Assembly (NCBI GenBank): GCA_034114085.1
Contig: JAXEWB010000045.1
Location: 1-64,000 of the forward strand
Length of the DNA: 64,000 nt
Direction: 5' to 3'
Source: Spiro-02 sp034114085
GTDB taxonomy: Bacteria > Spirochaetota > Spirochaetia > Sphaerochaetales > Sphaerochaetaceae
Shown here: positions 33,391 to 42,514 of the stretch, piece by piece
Position numbering within the stretch: position 1 is the stretch's first letter
Layout: each line of letters opens with the position of its first letter
Notes under the pieces: generated by a model
What the model was told of the DNA's origin: nothing
The model's database searches: none
What the model saw: only the letters and a program-made list of their open reading frames with translations
Position numbers and translations under genes: made by a program

Positions 33391-34313
33391 TTTGCGATTT
33401 CTGCTATCGTCATTGTGATGTCCTGCCTGAACGGCTTGGTTTTTGCGGTCGTCGTGAAATACGGGACGGTACGCTCGCCGATGCCGGCTACGGCGAAGTC
33501 GTCGCCTTCGCCGTAGACCCCGTGGAAAAGAAACCCCTGTATCATTTCCTACCGGGGACGCGGACCGTTTCCATCGCCATGGCGGGGTGCAATTTCGCCT
33601 GTGATTTTTGCCAGAACTGGCAGATCGCCCAGGAACGTTTCCTCCGCGGGGACTTCCTGTCGCCTGAAAGCGTAGTCCGGTATGCGCGGGAACATCATCA
33701 TCCTTCGGTCAGCTATACATATTCCGAACCTCTTGTCTGGCAGGACTACATGCTGGAAACCGCGGCCTTGGCTCGGCGGGAGGGGCTCAGGAACATCATG
33801 GTATCCAACGGCGGTTTCTCCAAGGAGGCGTTGGCTCGTATCGTACCGATGATAGACGCCTACAATATCGACCTGAAAGGCGATGAAACCTTCTACAGCA
33901 CTATATGTCATGGAAGCCTAGCCCCTGTGCTGGATGGTCTTGATGCTCTCATTTCCGCAGGAGCGCACGTGGAAGTGACAACAATGCTGATTGAGGGCAT
34001 CCATACGGAACAGATGGTGGAATCCCTCGGAACGATGTTGATGGATATCGGTGCGCAGGTCTGGCACCTGTCCCGTTTCTTCCCGCAGTATCGGATGATT
34101 GGGCGGCAGGCTACGAGTGAAGGCTTCTTGGAACATGCTCTGGAGGTCGCGAGGCATTGCGGCGTTCCGTTCGTCTATCCCGGCAACAGTTCGTTGGTTG
34201 CGGAAACCCGCTGTCCCGCCTGTGGTTCCGTAGTTCGGACGGCGTCTGGACAGACCGTGCCGGGGGGCGTGTGTCTCCATTGCGGAACACATATCTATGG
34301 CGTATGGTCTTAA
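33387..34313 (+). CDS. amrS: AmmeMemoRadiSam system radical SAM enzyme
   Basis: The 308-residue protein has the radical SAM cluster motif C68-N-F-A-C72-D-F-C75, preceded by a Cys-rich N-terminal segment (C3, C6, C10 and C20) that could hold a further cluster or zinc. The end carries a zinc-ribbon pair, C-P-A-C and C-L-H-C. It resembles pyruvate formate-lyase activating enzymes but belongs to the branch always found with AMMECR1 and MEMO. The substrate is unknown. It starts at ATG 33387 within the end of the previous gene. Confidence 0.9.
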   Translation: MICDFCYRHCDVLPERLGFCGRREIRDGTLADAGYGEVVAFAVDPVEKKPLYHFLPGTRTVSIAMAGCNFACDFCQNWQIAQERFLRGDFLSPESVVRYAREHHHPSVSYTYSEPLVWQDYMLETAALARREGLRNIMVSNGGFSKEALARIVPMIDAYNIDLKGDETFYSTICHGSLAPVLDGLDALISAGAHVEVTTMLIEGIHTEQMVESLGTMLMDIGAQVWHLSRFFPQYRMIGRQATSEGFLEHALEVARHCGVPFVYPGNSSLVAETRCPACGSVVRTASGQTVPGGVCLHCGTHIYGVWS

Positions 34314-34329
34314 TGCGCAAAGGAGAAGC

Positions 34330-35067
34330 ATGATGTCTTTTTTATATGAAACCCATCTTCATACCAGATGCGCAAGCCTTTGCTCTTCGGCTGATCCGAA
34401 AGGGTACGTTCATCTGTATCAGGATGCGGGTTTTTCTGGGTTGATTGTAACGGATCATTTCTTTAATGGGAACTGTCGCCTGAAATCTGGTACTTGGCGG
34501 GAGAAAGTCAATCAATTCGTAATAGGGTATGAAAAGGCCGCTGAAGAAGGCTTCAAGCGAGGTTTTGACGTCTTCTTTGGTTGGGAATCCACATATGATG
34601 GTGATGACTATCTCATCTATGGCTTGGACAAAGCTTGGCTTCTGTTGCATCCCGAAATTGTTTCCGCCACACGTGAGCAACAGTTCAGATTGGTTCACGA
34701 TGCGGGAGGTGCGGTCATCCATGCCCATCCTTTCCGAGAGCGTGACTACATCAATGCCATCCACCTTGCACCTTCTCTTGTAGATGGGGTGGAGGTAGCC
34801 AATGCTCAAAATGAAAGAGTTTTTGATCAGAGGGCATTTTCCTATGCTAAGAAACACAATCTATTTATGACCGCAGGATCTGATATTCACCATCTACGGG
34901 ATGTTGGCTCTGGTTGCTATGGTATGATCAGTTCCGTACAATGGAAGGGCGTTGAAGATTATGTGCGGGCTATTAAAGAACACTCCTGTTTGCAACTTCA
35001 TTGTCCTTCGGATTGCTTCGTTTCCCCTACTGGAGAACCCGATCTTCCTATTGTCTGCGAACATTAG
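34330..35067 (+). CDS. PHP-domain metal-dependent phosphoesterase
   Basis: The 245-residue protein starts at ATG 34330 or 34333 behind aggag. E-T-H-L-H-T near the N terminus, V-T-D-H-F, I-H-A-H-P and T-A-G-S-D-I-H-H supply the metal ligands of the PHP fold. Such proteins hydrolyse phosphate esters such as histidinol phosphate or nucleotide 3',5'-bisphosphates. The sequence does not identify the substrate. It follows the AmmeMemoRadiSam operon by 16 bases and could be its fourth gene, although composition and codon use look less GC-rich. Confidence 0.78.
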   Translation: MMSFLYETHLHTRCASLCSSADPKGYVHLYQDAGFSGLIVTDHFFNGNCRLKSGTWREKVNQFVIGYEKAAEEGFKRGFDVFFGWESTYDGDDYLIYGLDKAWLLLHPEIVSATREQQFRLVHDAGGAVIHAHPFRERDYINAIHLAPSLVDGVEVANAQNERVFDQRAFSYAKKHNLFMTAGSDIHHLRDVGSGCYGMISSVQWKGVEDYVRAIKEHSCLQLHCPSDCFVSPTGEPDLPIVCEH

Positions 35068-35137
35068 TGCTATTATCTCTGTTGCCGCTGGATTCAACAA
35101 CATCGCTTGTAATGGTTACTATATATCCAGAGTATAC

Positions 35138-35173
35138 AAAGCGGGAGCCCACCACGATGCCGGCTCCCGCTTT
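35138..35173. terminator. Bidirectional terminator between convergent genes
   Basis: Arms aaagcgggagcc and ggctcccgcttt form a perfect 12 bp stem with A and T runs outside. It serves the PHP gene and the amidohydrolase gene that converge here. Confidence 0.88.
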
Positions 35174-35205
35174 GTCCCCATGGATTGTTATCATCCACGT
35201 CTGGA

Positions 35206-36780
35206 TCAGCCTTTGCTCAGCACCATACCGGCACGCTGTGTCCGATATTTGCCGTTGTCCACGGCAAATTGCCCATTGACTACGGTATACATGATGCCCC
35301 CTGGCGTGCTGCCTGCCCTGTCGAGGGCGACGGAAAGCTTCTGTTCATCAAAAATAGTGAGATCCGCGAACCATCCCTGACGCAAAAAGCCTCGCTTGGG
35401 AATACCGAATCGTTCAGCGGTCTTGCCGGTCATCTTGTTGATGACTTTTTCAAGGGGCATATTGGTTTCCTTGGCGATCACAAGGAAGTTTGGAAAGCAT
35501 TGATAGGCGGCGCCGTTCTGGATTCCGGCTTCCTCAATCCATGCGTCAGTCATGAAAACCGACAGGTCGTCGTTCATCAGACGCTGGATCAAAGCCTCGT
35601 TATAGTATTTGCCGAGATAGACTCTGCCTTTGCCGTTGGAAAGTTCAATAAGCTCAAGATAGATGTCGAGCGGATCTTTATTGCTTGAACGGGCAATCTC
35701 ATCGATTGTCCTGCCTTCATATTCTGGATGGTCAGGGCTTATCCAGGCGACTGTGATGTCGCCATAGTCAATTCCCAACAACTTGCGGGAAAGGTTGATC
35801 ATCAACCGCAATTTCGCCTTTACCCACGCCGAACGCTTCTTGGAGGCGTCGAGCGCCATATACCAGGCCGGGCAGATGACTGTGATTACTGATGCTCCGT
35901 AACACAGGGAGTAATTGTCATATGCGATATCAATATCCTCCGCCCTGGCTTTTCTGAACATGTCCAGCATCTTGTCGGCGCATTTCCAGCTAGTCCGGCC
36001 TACAAAAATCAGATGGCTGTACTCAGTCTTGACTTTCGACGCTCTGGCGATTTTCAATACCTCCTCAAGCGCAAGCTCAATATGGGGCCGCGAAATGAGC
36101 GGGTAGTCCATCGACATCTTGGAACAGGCCCTGGGATGGACCGTCAGAATGCCGTCGCGCCGGGCTATGGCTGAGGCAAAGCCGACAAGTTCGTCCATTG
36201 GCGCATACATGCCGGGCTCGTACATGAATCCAAAGCTGCCTCCGAACGCCCCGCCTTCCATGGCTTCGTCCACAAGGGCCTCCAGCCGTTCCTTTTCGGT
36301 TGAGCCGAGCTTGCGTGGACTGAGACCGCTGATGCTGATCCGTGCAGTGCCATGGCCAATCAGTGGAGCCATGTTTACGAATAAGTTTCCCTTGGCGCGT
36401 TGCAGGAACTGCGCGTAGCTTCCGCTGTCGACGGCATGGAACAATCCTCCGCCGACATCTTTCTTGTATATGCTGTCCTGTTCGACGCCAAAGACGGAAA
36501 AGCCGCAATTGCCGGTAATTTGGGTCGTGATCCCTTGGCGGAGGAATGGCTCAAAGTATGTTTCGGCGTTTTCCCTGTCATAGTAGAAGTCATTATGGGA
36601 GTGGGCGTCGATCCATCCTGGAGTAATGCTCAGGCCGGTGCAGTCAACGATTCTGTCTGCCGCACTTTCTATGTCATTGCCAATGTTGATGATGATGTCA
36701 TCTTCGATGAGGATGTCCCCGTTGTATGGCTTGTCGCAGGAACCGTCGTATAGCAGACCGTTTTTAAATAGTGTTCGCAT
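35206..36780 (-). CDS. N-acyl-D-amino-acid deacylase-type amidohydrolase
   Basis: The 524-residue protein has the metal motif G-W-I-D-A-H-S-H-N-D near residues 56-65. G-I-T-T-Q-I-T-G-N-C-G-F-S follows, as in D-aminoacylases (the N-acyl-D-Glu/D-Asp group), and a late G-W-F-A-D-L-T-I-F-D completes the TIM-barrel composite fold. It removes acyl groups from N-acyl-D-amino acids, such as cell-wall-derived compounds. There is no signal peptide. No transporter or epimerase gene flanks it. Confidence 0.85.
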   Translation of the reverse strand: MRTLFKNGLLYDGSCDKPYNGDILIEDDIIINIGNDIESAADRIVDCTGLSITPGWIDAHSHNDFYYDRENAETYFEPFLRQGITTQITGNCGFSVFGVEQDSIYKKDVGGGLFHAVDSGSYAQFLQRAKGNLFVNMAPLIGHGTARISISGLSPRKLGSTEKERLEALVDEAMEGGAFGGSFGFMYEPGMYAPMDELVGFASAIARRDGILTVHPRACSKMSMDYPLISRPHIELALEEVLKIARASKVKTEYSHLIFVGRTSWKCADKMLDMFRKARAEDIDIAYDNYSLCYGASVITVICPAWYMALDASKKRSAWVKAKLRLMINLSRKLLGIDYGDITVAWISPDHPEYEGRTIDEIARSSNKDPLDIYLELIELSNGKGRVYLGKYYNEALIQRLMNDDLSVFMTDAWIEEAGIQNGAAYQCFPNFLVIAKETNMPLEKVINKMTGKTAERFGIPKRGFLRQGWFADLTIFDEQKLSVALDRAGSTPGGIMYTVVNGQFAVDNGKYRTQRAGMVLSKG

Positions 36781-36783
36781 GAT

Positions 36784-37099
36784 ATTTTCCTATCATAGAG
36801 TCTGCCATGAAAAACCGGCTTGTACAAGATTCGCAAGGAGAGAGTTTCTCAATCGGATGCAGGAAGGGTGAGCGCCCGATCGAGTGAGACAAATTTCCTT
36901 CAAGGATGATGAGTCCTGTCAATCTGACGCGACAATAGGGCGCGTTGGACAATTGATTGACTTAATTTTCTCCACAAACTCGTACAATGCACAAGTATGA
37001 GGTGAAAGTCGATGATAAAAATCACGGCGACGCTATTGAACTCCATCGATGAAGGCGTCGTTCGGCGCTTCCGGTATGACCTGTACGCCAACACCAAAC
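36784..37099. other. Intergenic and decayed sequence upstream of the kinase remnant
   Basis: I see no intact gene. The part from about 37010 to 37095 probably includes broken upstream sequence of the histidine kinase remnant, since a plausible frame with D-L-Y-A-N-T appears but is out of phase with the rest. Confidence 0.35.
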
Positions 37100-37514
37100 C
37101 TATTGTCAGAACGTTACCATAAACGCGGCCGTCTCTTTCTATGCGGCGCAGGCGCAGGAGAAGGGGAGCAGATGTGACTTCCATCTTGACATTCCCAAAA
37201 CGATCCCTGCCGACGAGCTTGCATTTGCCATGGTGACGGCGAACCTTCTGGAGAATGCAATCACGGCAGTCTCCATGCTTGACGACGAACAAAGGTATAT
37301 CTTCTTCAAGGTGGTCTATACAGGCCAGTTGATTCTTGAAATGGCGAACCCCTACCAAGGTCATGTCGCTTTTGACAAAGACGGTCTTCCTCTTTCTGAC
37401 CGGGAGAATCATGGCTATGGAAGCAAGATCGTGGCGGACTATGTGAAGAGAAGCGGTACGAGTCTGGTCCATGATGTGAACGATGTGATCTTTCGTGCAA
37501 GGATTTCGCTCTAA
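37100..37514 (+). pseudogene. GHKL-type (AgrC-like) histidine kinase, C-terminal remnant
   Basis: The frame ending at 37514 reads Y-C-Q-N-V-T-I-N-A-A-V-S-F-Y, A-N-L-L-E-N-A-I-T-A-V (N box) and H-G-Y-G-S-K-I-V (G box), which is the ATPase domain of an AgrC-like sensor kinase. The sensor and membrane part is missing, and a stop lies upstream in frame at about 37077. About 135 residues remain. It was probably part of a peptide-sensing two-component system. Confidence 0.65.
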
Positions 37515-37529
37515 TAAATTTTGCGCAAT

Positions 37530-37665
37530 CCACAGGCAACTCTCATATCGGTGACAATAGCCGGGGACGTCCCGTGCCCATCCTGTACCTTGTGAAGCGT
37601 TTAAGACTGCCCTTGGAGCTTTTCTTCACGGTGATAGAGCGGCAGTCATTATTGAACAAGACAGC
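37530..37665 (+). pseudogene. Possible XRE-type HTH remnant
   Basis: One frame reads S-R-G-R-P-V-P-I-L-Y-L-V-K-R-L-R-L-P-L-E-L-F-F, like the second half of a Cro/CI helix-turn-helix domain that recognises a short motif after helix 3. No start or first half is present. This is a weak, short similarity. Confidence 0.25.
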
Positions 37666-37675
37666 CGCCTGTCGC

Positions 37676-39604
37676 CTAATCCCAAATCAAAGTTATTCTG
37701 TTGTCCTTGGCTGGTGACAAGGTCTTTTGGGATTTTGCTTTTTCAATGAGAATCTCTTCAAATGAGCCGGGGATATTCTCCAGCACATCGGTGATGTATT
37801 TCTCTTTTATCGTGCCGTCCCAGAAGGCGACTGTGTACAATGCGTCCTTTTCAATTGGCTTTCCATCCGCGAGAGTCACTCTTTGGACTTTGTCGCCCAG
37901 CTTGTTCCAAGGATGTACTGTACATTTGAGACCTGAAAAAGCGTAGACGCAGTCATAATCTTCCCATGGATCGTTTAAAGCGCCAAGAAGCTGTTCCCCC
38001 GTCATCGAAGCCTTGATCAGGGTTGAACCATTGGCAAGGGACCTCGGTTTTAGAACCGTCACTAACGAATCGGTTACATCCCCTTTGAACATCCTCATCA
38101 AATTGCCTCTAAGTGTGGTATTGTTCATCATCAGACCGATTTGGGCGCCAGCTTTTTCTGCGAAAGTGTCAGCGAAGAACGTTGAAGTCTCGAGAATGGT
38201 AAAATCTTCCTGTATGGTGGCATATGCGGCATTGACGCTGGTTCCCCCGGGTTGTCCTTCCACTTTTAAACTGGAGAGACCGTCGCGGAGACGCTGGTCG
38301 ACTTCGTCCATGATTTGGGCGGAAGTTTTTTCCCCGTTGATGATTTCCATCAAGCCCGCTCGGATGCTCCAGACCCAAGGAATGCCTTCGACGGTGATAT
38401 CTTCACGGGAAAAAATACGTCCGTTTTGAGCGGCGTCATTGACAAAATAAAAATCCGTCTTATTTTCATTAGGTATGTTCTTGAGATTGCTGATCATCAA
38501 ACTATCGCCGATGTATAGTTTCTGAGCTTCCGCGGTGCTTATGTATTCCAAAAAACTCATTGCGGCGTCTTGGATTTCTTTTGGACGGTCAGTGTCCATT
38601 GCCCCTGCATAATAGGAAATGCTGCCTTGAAGGTAACCTTGATTTGGCTTAAGGCCCGGATATGGGAATAATCCGACTTCAAAATTGTCGTTTTTAAAAT
38701 CTCTGGGAATGTCCCGGTTTATCATTGCCACTTGCCCCGCAAGAAATTCATTCCAACGTGTGGTGGCACTGTAAGTAAAATGTTTTTCTTCAAAAAGACC
38801 GTTTTTCACAAGCGTCTCGAATGTATCGTAAAGGGGTTTCATGTGGTCGTTGAAAGTAGCTTTCCCAGCCTTGAAGTTATGAAGCCAGGTTCTATTTTCA
38901 AGTCCGCCAAGGATTTCTGGGTAAGTCAAGCCTTCAAACAGAGTGATCAGCTCATTGGGGTATTTTGCATTTGGAATCCATGGAGTAACCTGGTTGTCGG
39001 TGTCCTTTTTAATTTGGAGGCATAACTGGACGAATTCGTTGAATGTTTCGGGAACAGTCCATCCATATTGATCGAACATCGTCTTGTTGTAGACCATCCC
39101 ATGCAATGTAGCGGGGCCGGGGAGGGCATATATCGCCTCGTCCTGAGCCATCTGGATGAGGGCTTCCGTCTGGTAGTTGGTCAACACGGCATTGGCGGAA
39201 AGATCTTTGAAAAAATGGGTGTCCAACTGACTGACGATTGATTTTGTACCAGAAAAGAAAACCACATCCGGCAAGAGACCGTTTTCAAACCATTGCTCAT
39301 ATGGCTTGGTAGTGCCGTCTCCGCCTGTGATATCCAGTACGGTAACTTGGATTCCAGGATTTTTCTGGACGAACGCATCGACTAGCCGCTGAATATTGAC
39401 ATTGCCGACCATGGCGACAACGAGCTGAGTACGATTGGGGTCGAGCCGCTTATAGGTGAGAATCTCATTTGTGGAATTCTCAACTGTTGAAACTAGGCAT
39501 GGCTGTTTCTCATCGTCTTTATTTGCTTTGCAACTGGTAAAAGTTACGACGAGAACCATAAGGAGGGCCATTAATGCAATAACCCCTAAACTGATTCGTT
39601 TCAC
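37676..39604 (-). CDS. Lipoprotein fusing a solute-binding protein to a 5'-nucleotidase C-terminal domain
   Basis: The 642-residue lipoprotein has lipobox F-T-S-C (Cys25). Residues about 55-440 form a family 1 extracellular solute-binding fold (Q-L-V-V-A-M-V-G-N-V-N-I, then G-M-V-Y-N-K). From about 475 the chain has the pattern of the 5_nucleotid_C domain: N-N-T-T-L-R-G-N, G-D-V-T-D-S, S-M-T-G-E-Q-L-L-G-A-L and V-T-L-A-D-G-K-P-I. The metallophosphatase half of 5'-nucleotidase is absent, so the domain probably only binds a nucleotide or similar ligand. GTG 39604 overlaps the kinase stop by 4 bases. It is likely the periplasmic receptor of that kinase. No permease is nearby. Confidence 0.75.
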   Translation of the reverse strand: MKRISLGVIALMALLMVLVVTFTSCKANKDDEKQPCLVSTVENSTNEILTYKRLDPNRTQLVVAMVGNVNIQRLVDAFVQKNPGIQVTVLDITGGDGTTKPYEQWFENGLLPDVVFFSGTKSIVSQLDTHFFKDLSANAVLTNYQTEALIQMAQDEAIYALPGPATLHGMVYNKTMFDQYGWTVPETFNEFVQLCLQIKKDTDNQVTPWIPNAKYPNELITLFEGLTYPEILGGLENRTWLHNFKAGKATFNDHMKPLYDTFETLVKNGLFEEKHFTYSATTRWNEFLAGQVAMINRDIPRDFKNDNFEVGLFPYPGLKPNQGYLQGSISYYAGAMDTDRPKEIQDAAMSFLEYISTAEAQKLYIGDSLMISNLKNIPNENKTDFYFVNDAAQNGRIFSREDITVEGIPWVWSIRAGLMEIINGEKTSAQIMDEVDQRLRDGLSSLKVEGQPGGTSVNAAYATIQEDFTILETSTFFADTFAEKAGAQIGLMMNNTTLRGNLMRMFKGDVTDSLVTVLKPRSLANGSTLIKASMTGEQLLGALNDPWEDYDCVYAFSGLKCTVHPWNKLGDKVQRVTLADGKPIEKDALYTVAFWDGTIKEKYITDVLENIPGSFEEILIEKAKSQKTLSPAKDNRITLIWD

Positions 39605-42099
39605 GTTGTTTTCCCCATCTTTATATTTTTAGAAATTTGCGTAATCAATTCTTCCGAATCGATTGGCTTGGCGACGTGTCCGTTCATTCCCGCGACCCTG
39701 GCCGCCTCGATATCTTCTTTAAAGACATTGGCCGTCATTGCGATAATTGGAATAGTCTTGGCCTGCGGATGTTGTGAGGTCCTGATTTCTTTTGTCGCCT
39801 TATAGCCATTGAGAACCGGCATCTGGATATCCATGAATATGAGATCAAAGTATCCTTCGCTTGACTGGATGAATTTATCAACGGCCTCCCTGCCATTGGA
39901 TACCTGTTCGATTTCCAATCCCTTGCTCTTGAGAAGTGCACAGGCTATCCATCGATTGATTTCATTATCCTCCACCAAAAGGGCGCGTTTTCCTATGAAC
40001 GAGGTTGTTTTTATTGAATGGTCCTTCACGGCTGGCTTGCCAGCTTGGTTTTTCAAAAATGCAAGATCGACGGTAAAGACGCTTCCGATCCCAATTTGAC
40101 TTTGGCATTTTATTGAGCCGCCCATCGCCGTAACGTAATTCTTGCATATCGACAGTCCCAATCCAGAACCTTCTATCTGCCGTGTCTGGACGGTCTCGTT
40201 TCGGACAAAAGGCTCGAATATCCGTTCCATGTCCTTGTCGTCGATACCGATCCCCGTGTCCTTGACGACAAAGCGGAATGCGACTGAATCTTCTTTAAGC
40301 ACTTTCTCTTGAGAGACGGAGAAATAGATATTTCCTTTTTGAGGAGTGAATTTTACGGCGTTGTTGAGTAAATTGGTGAGAATCTGGGTGAGTTTCAGCT
40401 TGTCGCCGAGAACCTTTGAATCTTTTACTTCGGAGAAATTGACCAAAAGGTTCTGGTCTTTAGCCTTATACAGCGGGGTGATGATGCCAACGGCGGAATC
40501 AAGACACTCCAAAAGATCGATGTAGTCATTGCTGATAATCATTTTTCCGCTTTCTATTCTGCTCATGTCCAAAATATCGTTGATCAAGTTCAGCAGATGA
40601 TTTGAAGATTCTTCAATCGTTTTTAGATATTCAATGCGTTTGGGCGTATTTTCATTTTCCTGAATCGCGAATTTGGTCATATTGACGATCGCGTTCATCG
40701 GCGTGCGGATATCGTGTGACATACTGGCAAGAAACTGAGTTTTTGCGATATTCGCGCTGTCCGCCATGGCGAGTGCATTCTTGATCAGGTCTTCACGTTC
40801 TTTTTCTATCGTACCGTCAACTGCCATTCCAATGAACTGCGTGGGATTGTCCAATATGGGATAAATCTTTATGCACACATATTTAGTATTTTTATCAAAT
40901 TTCATTGGGATTAGGCTGCTCACAAAGGGCTGCTTCCCGTCCCAGTTGGAGAGCTCTTGGTTTACGATATCAAAACTCGCCTGCCTGGCATAGTCGGACG
41001 CTTCCAGCTTAAATCCATTCGTATCTTTATGCAGGCTCAGAAATTCAAGTCCAAGCACCGCTTTGGAATTCATTGATACAAAGTTCGGCTCCTTGGCGTT
41101 AAGCGTCATCAGGATAAATGCATTGGTAGTATTGGTTACCAGCAGGTTGAACATATTTTCTCTATCCATGATCAATCTGCTGTATCTGCGGTTGCGATCC
41201 GCGAGTATCAACCCGAAAGAAATAAGACAGACAGTGGCGAAAGCGGTAACAACAGCAAATGTCAGGAAGCGAATCTTCTTGGCAAATTGAAGCGTATTGG
41301 CGTCAACTATATCCTGAGGGGCGAATAGGAACAGCTTCCATTGATCTGCGATTGCGTCAATCGGCAGGATGGCCATGTAGGCGGAATTCGTATCAGTATC
41401 CATTATGACCACTGTCGGTTCGGATACGTAGATCAATTCATCGACAGAAACAGCTTGATTCAAGATACTACGAATAGTGTATTGTTCAAGCAGTGAGAAA
41501 ATATTGTAAGTCTTTTGCAACGGACTATTTGATTGCTGGCTGATGACTGTGCCCCTCATCTGGGTCAAATACAAATAGGAAGTGCCGTCAAAAGAGGAGA
41601 ACTCCATTTTATCGATAAAATCTTTTAGTTCTTGAACAATCGAGATCGCCTTCAGGCTCTTTCCATCAATCTTCAATTCAGTATCCAAAGGCATTGTATA
41701 ATAGACGCTCGACTCGATGATGGACATATGTTGCTGCTTGTCAATTGATTGATACAGAAGTTCCGCGGCCTCGTCCCTGTGCAAGCTAAAGCCGCTGATA
41801 CTGGCGCTGGATCCATCTTCGGATATCAAGATAATGTCCGAAATTCCCCAGATCTCCTGCTCTCTGCGTACATGACTGATGATTTCATCCATCGAAGCGG
41901 AATGGTGCAGATTAATACTGTCGGCCAGGCTCTTGACAACCGACCAGTCATTGAAAATTTTTTCTTCGATATAACGCTTCGCCTGACACGTAATCTCTAG
42001 AAGATGGTCCGCGCTATCCTTAAGCATCGTCTGGTCATAGGAACGGATAAAAGAATCAAATAATAAACCGACCAACGTAACGCAGATGATGATCATCAC
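39601..42099 (-). CDS. Hybrid sensor histidine kinase with C-terminal receiver
   Basis: Numbering from GTG 42099 gives 832 residues. A cut-off first membrane helix is followed by a periplasmic region (about 25-270, dCache-like), a second helix at about 276-300 and a PAS-like region at about 310-440. The HisKA domain has His462 in F-L-A-S-M-S-H-D-I-R-T-P, the ATPase domain has D-T-G-I-G-I and G-S-G-L-G-L, and the receiver has Asp757 in F-M-D-I-Q-M-P. The frame is open upstream to about 42220 and encodes the rest of the first helix, but no good start codon is seen there. Its overlapping partner is the fused lipoprotein. No DNA-binding regulator lies nearby. Confidence 0.85.
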   Translation of the reverse strand: MMIIICVTLVGLLFDSFIRSYDQTMLKDSADHLLEITCQAKRYIEEKIFNDWSVVKSLADSINLHHSASMDEIISHVRREQEIWGISDIILISEDGSSASISGFSLHRDEAAELLYQSIDKQQHMSIIESSVYYTMPLDTELKIDGKSLKAISIVQELKDFIDKMEFSSFDGTSYLYLTQMRGTVISQQSNSPLQKTYNIFSLLEQYTIRSILNQAVSVDELIYVSEPTVVIMDTDTNSAYMAILPIDAIADQWKLFLFAPQDIVDANTLQFAKKIRFLTFAVVTAFATVCLISFGLILADRNRRYSRLIMDRENMFNLLVTNTTNAFILMTLNAKEPNFVSMNSKAVLGLEFLSLHKDTNGFKLEASDYARQASFDIVNQELSNWDGKQPFVSSLIPMKFDKNTKYVCIKIYPILDNPTQFIGMAVDGTIEKEREDLIKNALAMADSANIAKTQFLASMSHDIRTPMNAIVNMTKFAIQENENTPKRIEYLKTIEESSNHLLNLINDILDMSRIESGKMIISNDYIDLLECLDSAVGIITPLYKAKDQNLLVNFSEVKDSKVLGDKLKLTQILTNLLNNAVKFTPQKGNIYFSVSQEKVLKEDSVAFRFVVKDTGIGIDDKDMERIFEPFVRNETVQTRQIEGSGLGLSICKNYVTAMGGSIKCQSQIGIGSVFTVDLAFLKNQAGKPAVKDHSIKTTSFIGKRALLVEDNEINRWIACALLKSKGLEIEQVSNGREAVDKFIQSSEGYFDLIFMDIQMPVLNGYKATKEIRTSQHPQAKTIPIIAMTANVFKEDIEAARVAGMNGHVAKPIDSEELITQISKNIKMGKTT

Positions 42100-42220
42100 C
42101 GTAGCGATGATCAGTAGATTCTGCTTGCCGGATGGAGTCTTTATGTTCTTGGCATTAAAAATATTACCTGTGGAATTATACTGATTCCTTTTCTTGATAG
42201 CTTTTTCCCTCCACCAAGAC

Positions 42221-42514
42221 CCAATGTCAAAATTTTACCATTAAATGTGTCTAAAAGCAAGGTTATGAATTGAATGGCGCTCAATCGAATCGAAAAAAAA
42301 GCGGTGATGGAAGAATTTGTCCTGATGGATGTGAACTTACCGAAAAAGGAGACGTGAAAGTCCTTGACAGGTACGTCCAGAGCGCGGCGTACAACTGGAA
42401 ATACGCATTTTCCATACTCGAAACGGTTGCCGCAAGAAGAGTCGTTCTGGTTCGAACATCCCAGAGGCGGCGCGCTGAAGTATGAAGAGGCCGTCCGATG
42501 GAAAGAAGAAAGAA
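42221..42514. other. Stretch without a convincing gene
   Basis: On the plus strand an ATG at 42273 opens a 27-codon frame (M-A-L-N-R-I-E-K-K-A-V-M-E-E) that stops at 42356. Another frame runs across in a different phase. Neither has coding character beyond its length. It may be decayed DNA. Confidence 0.3.
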
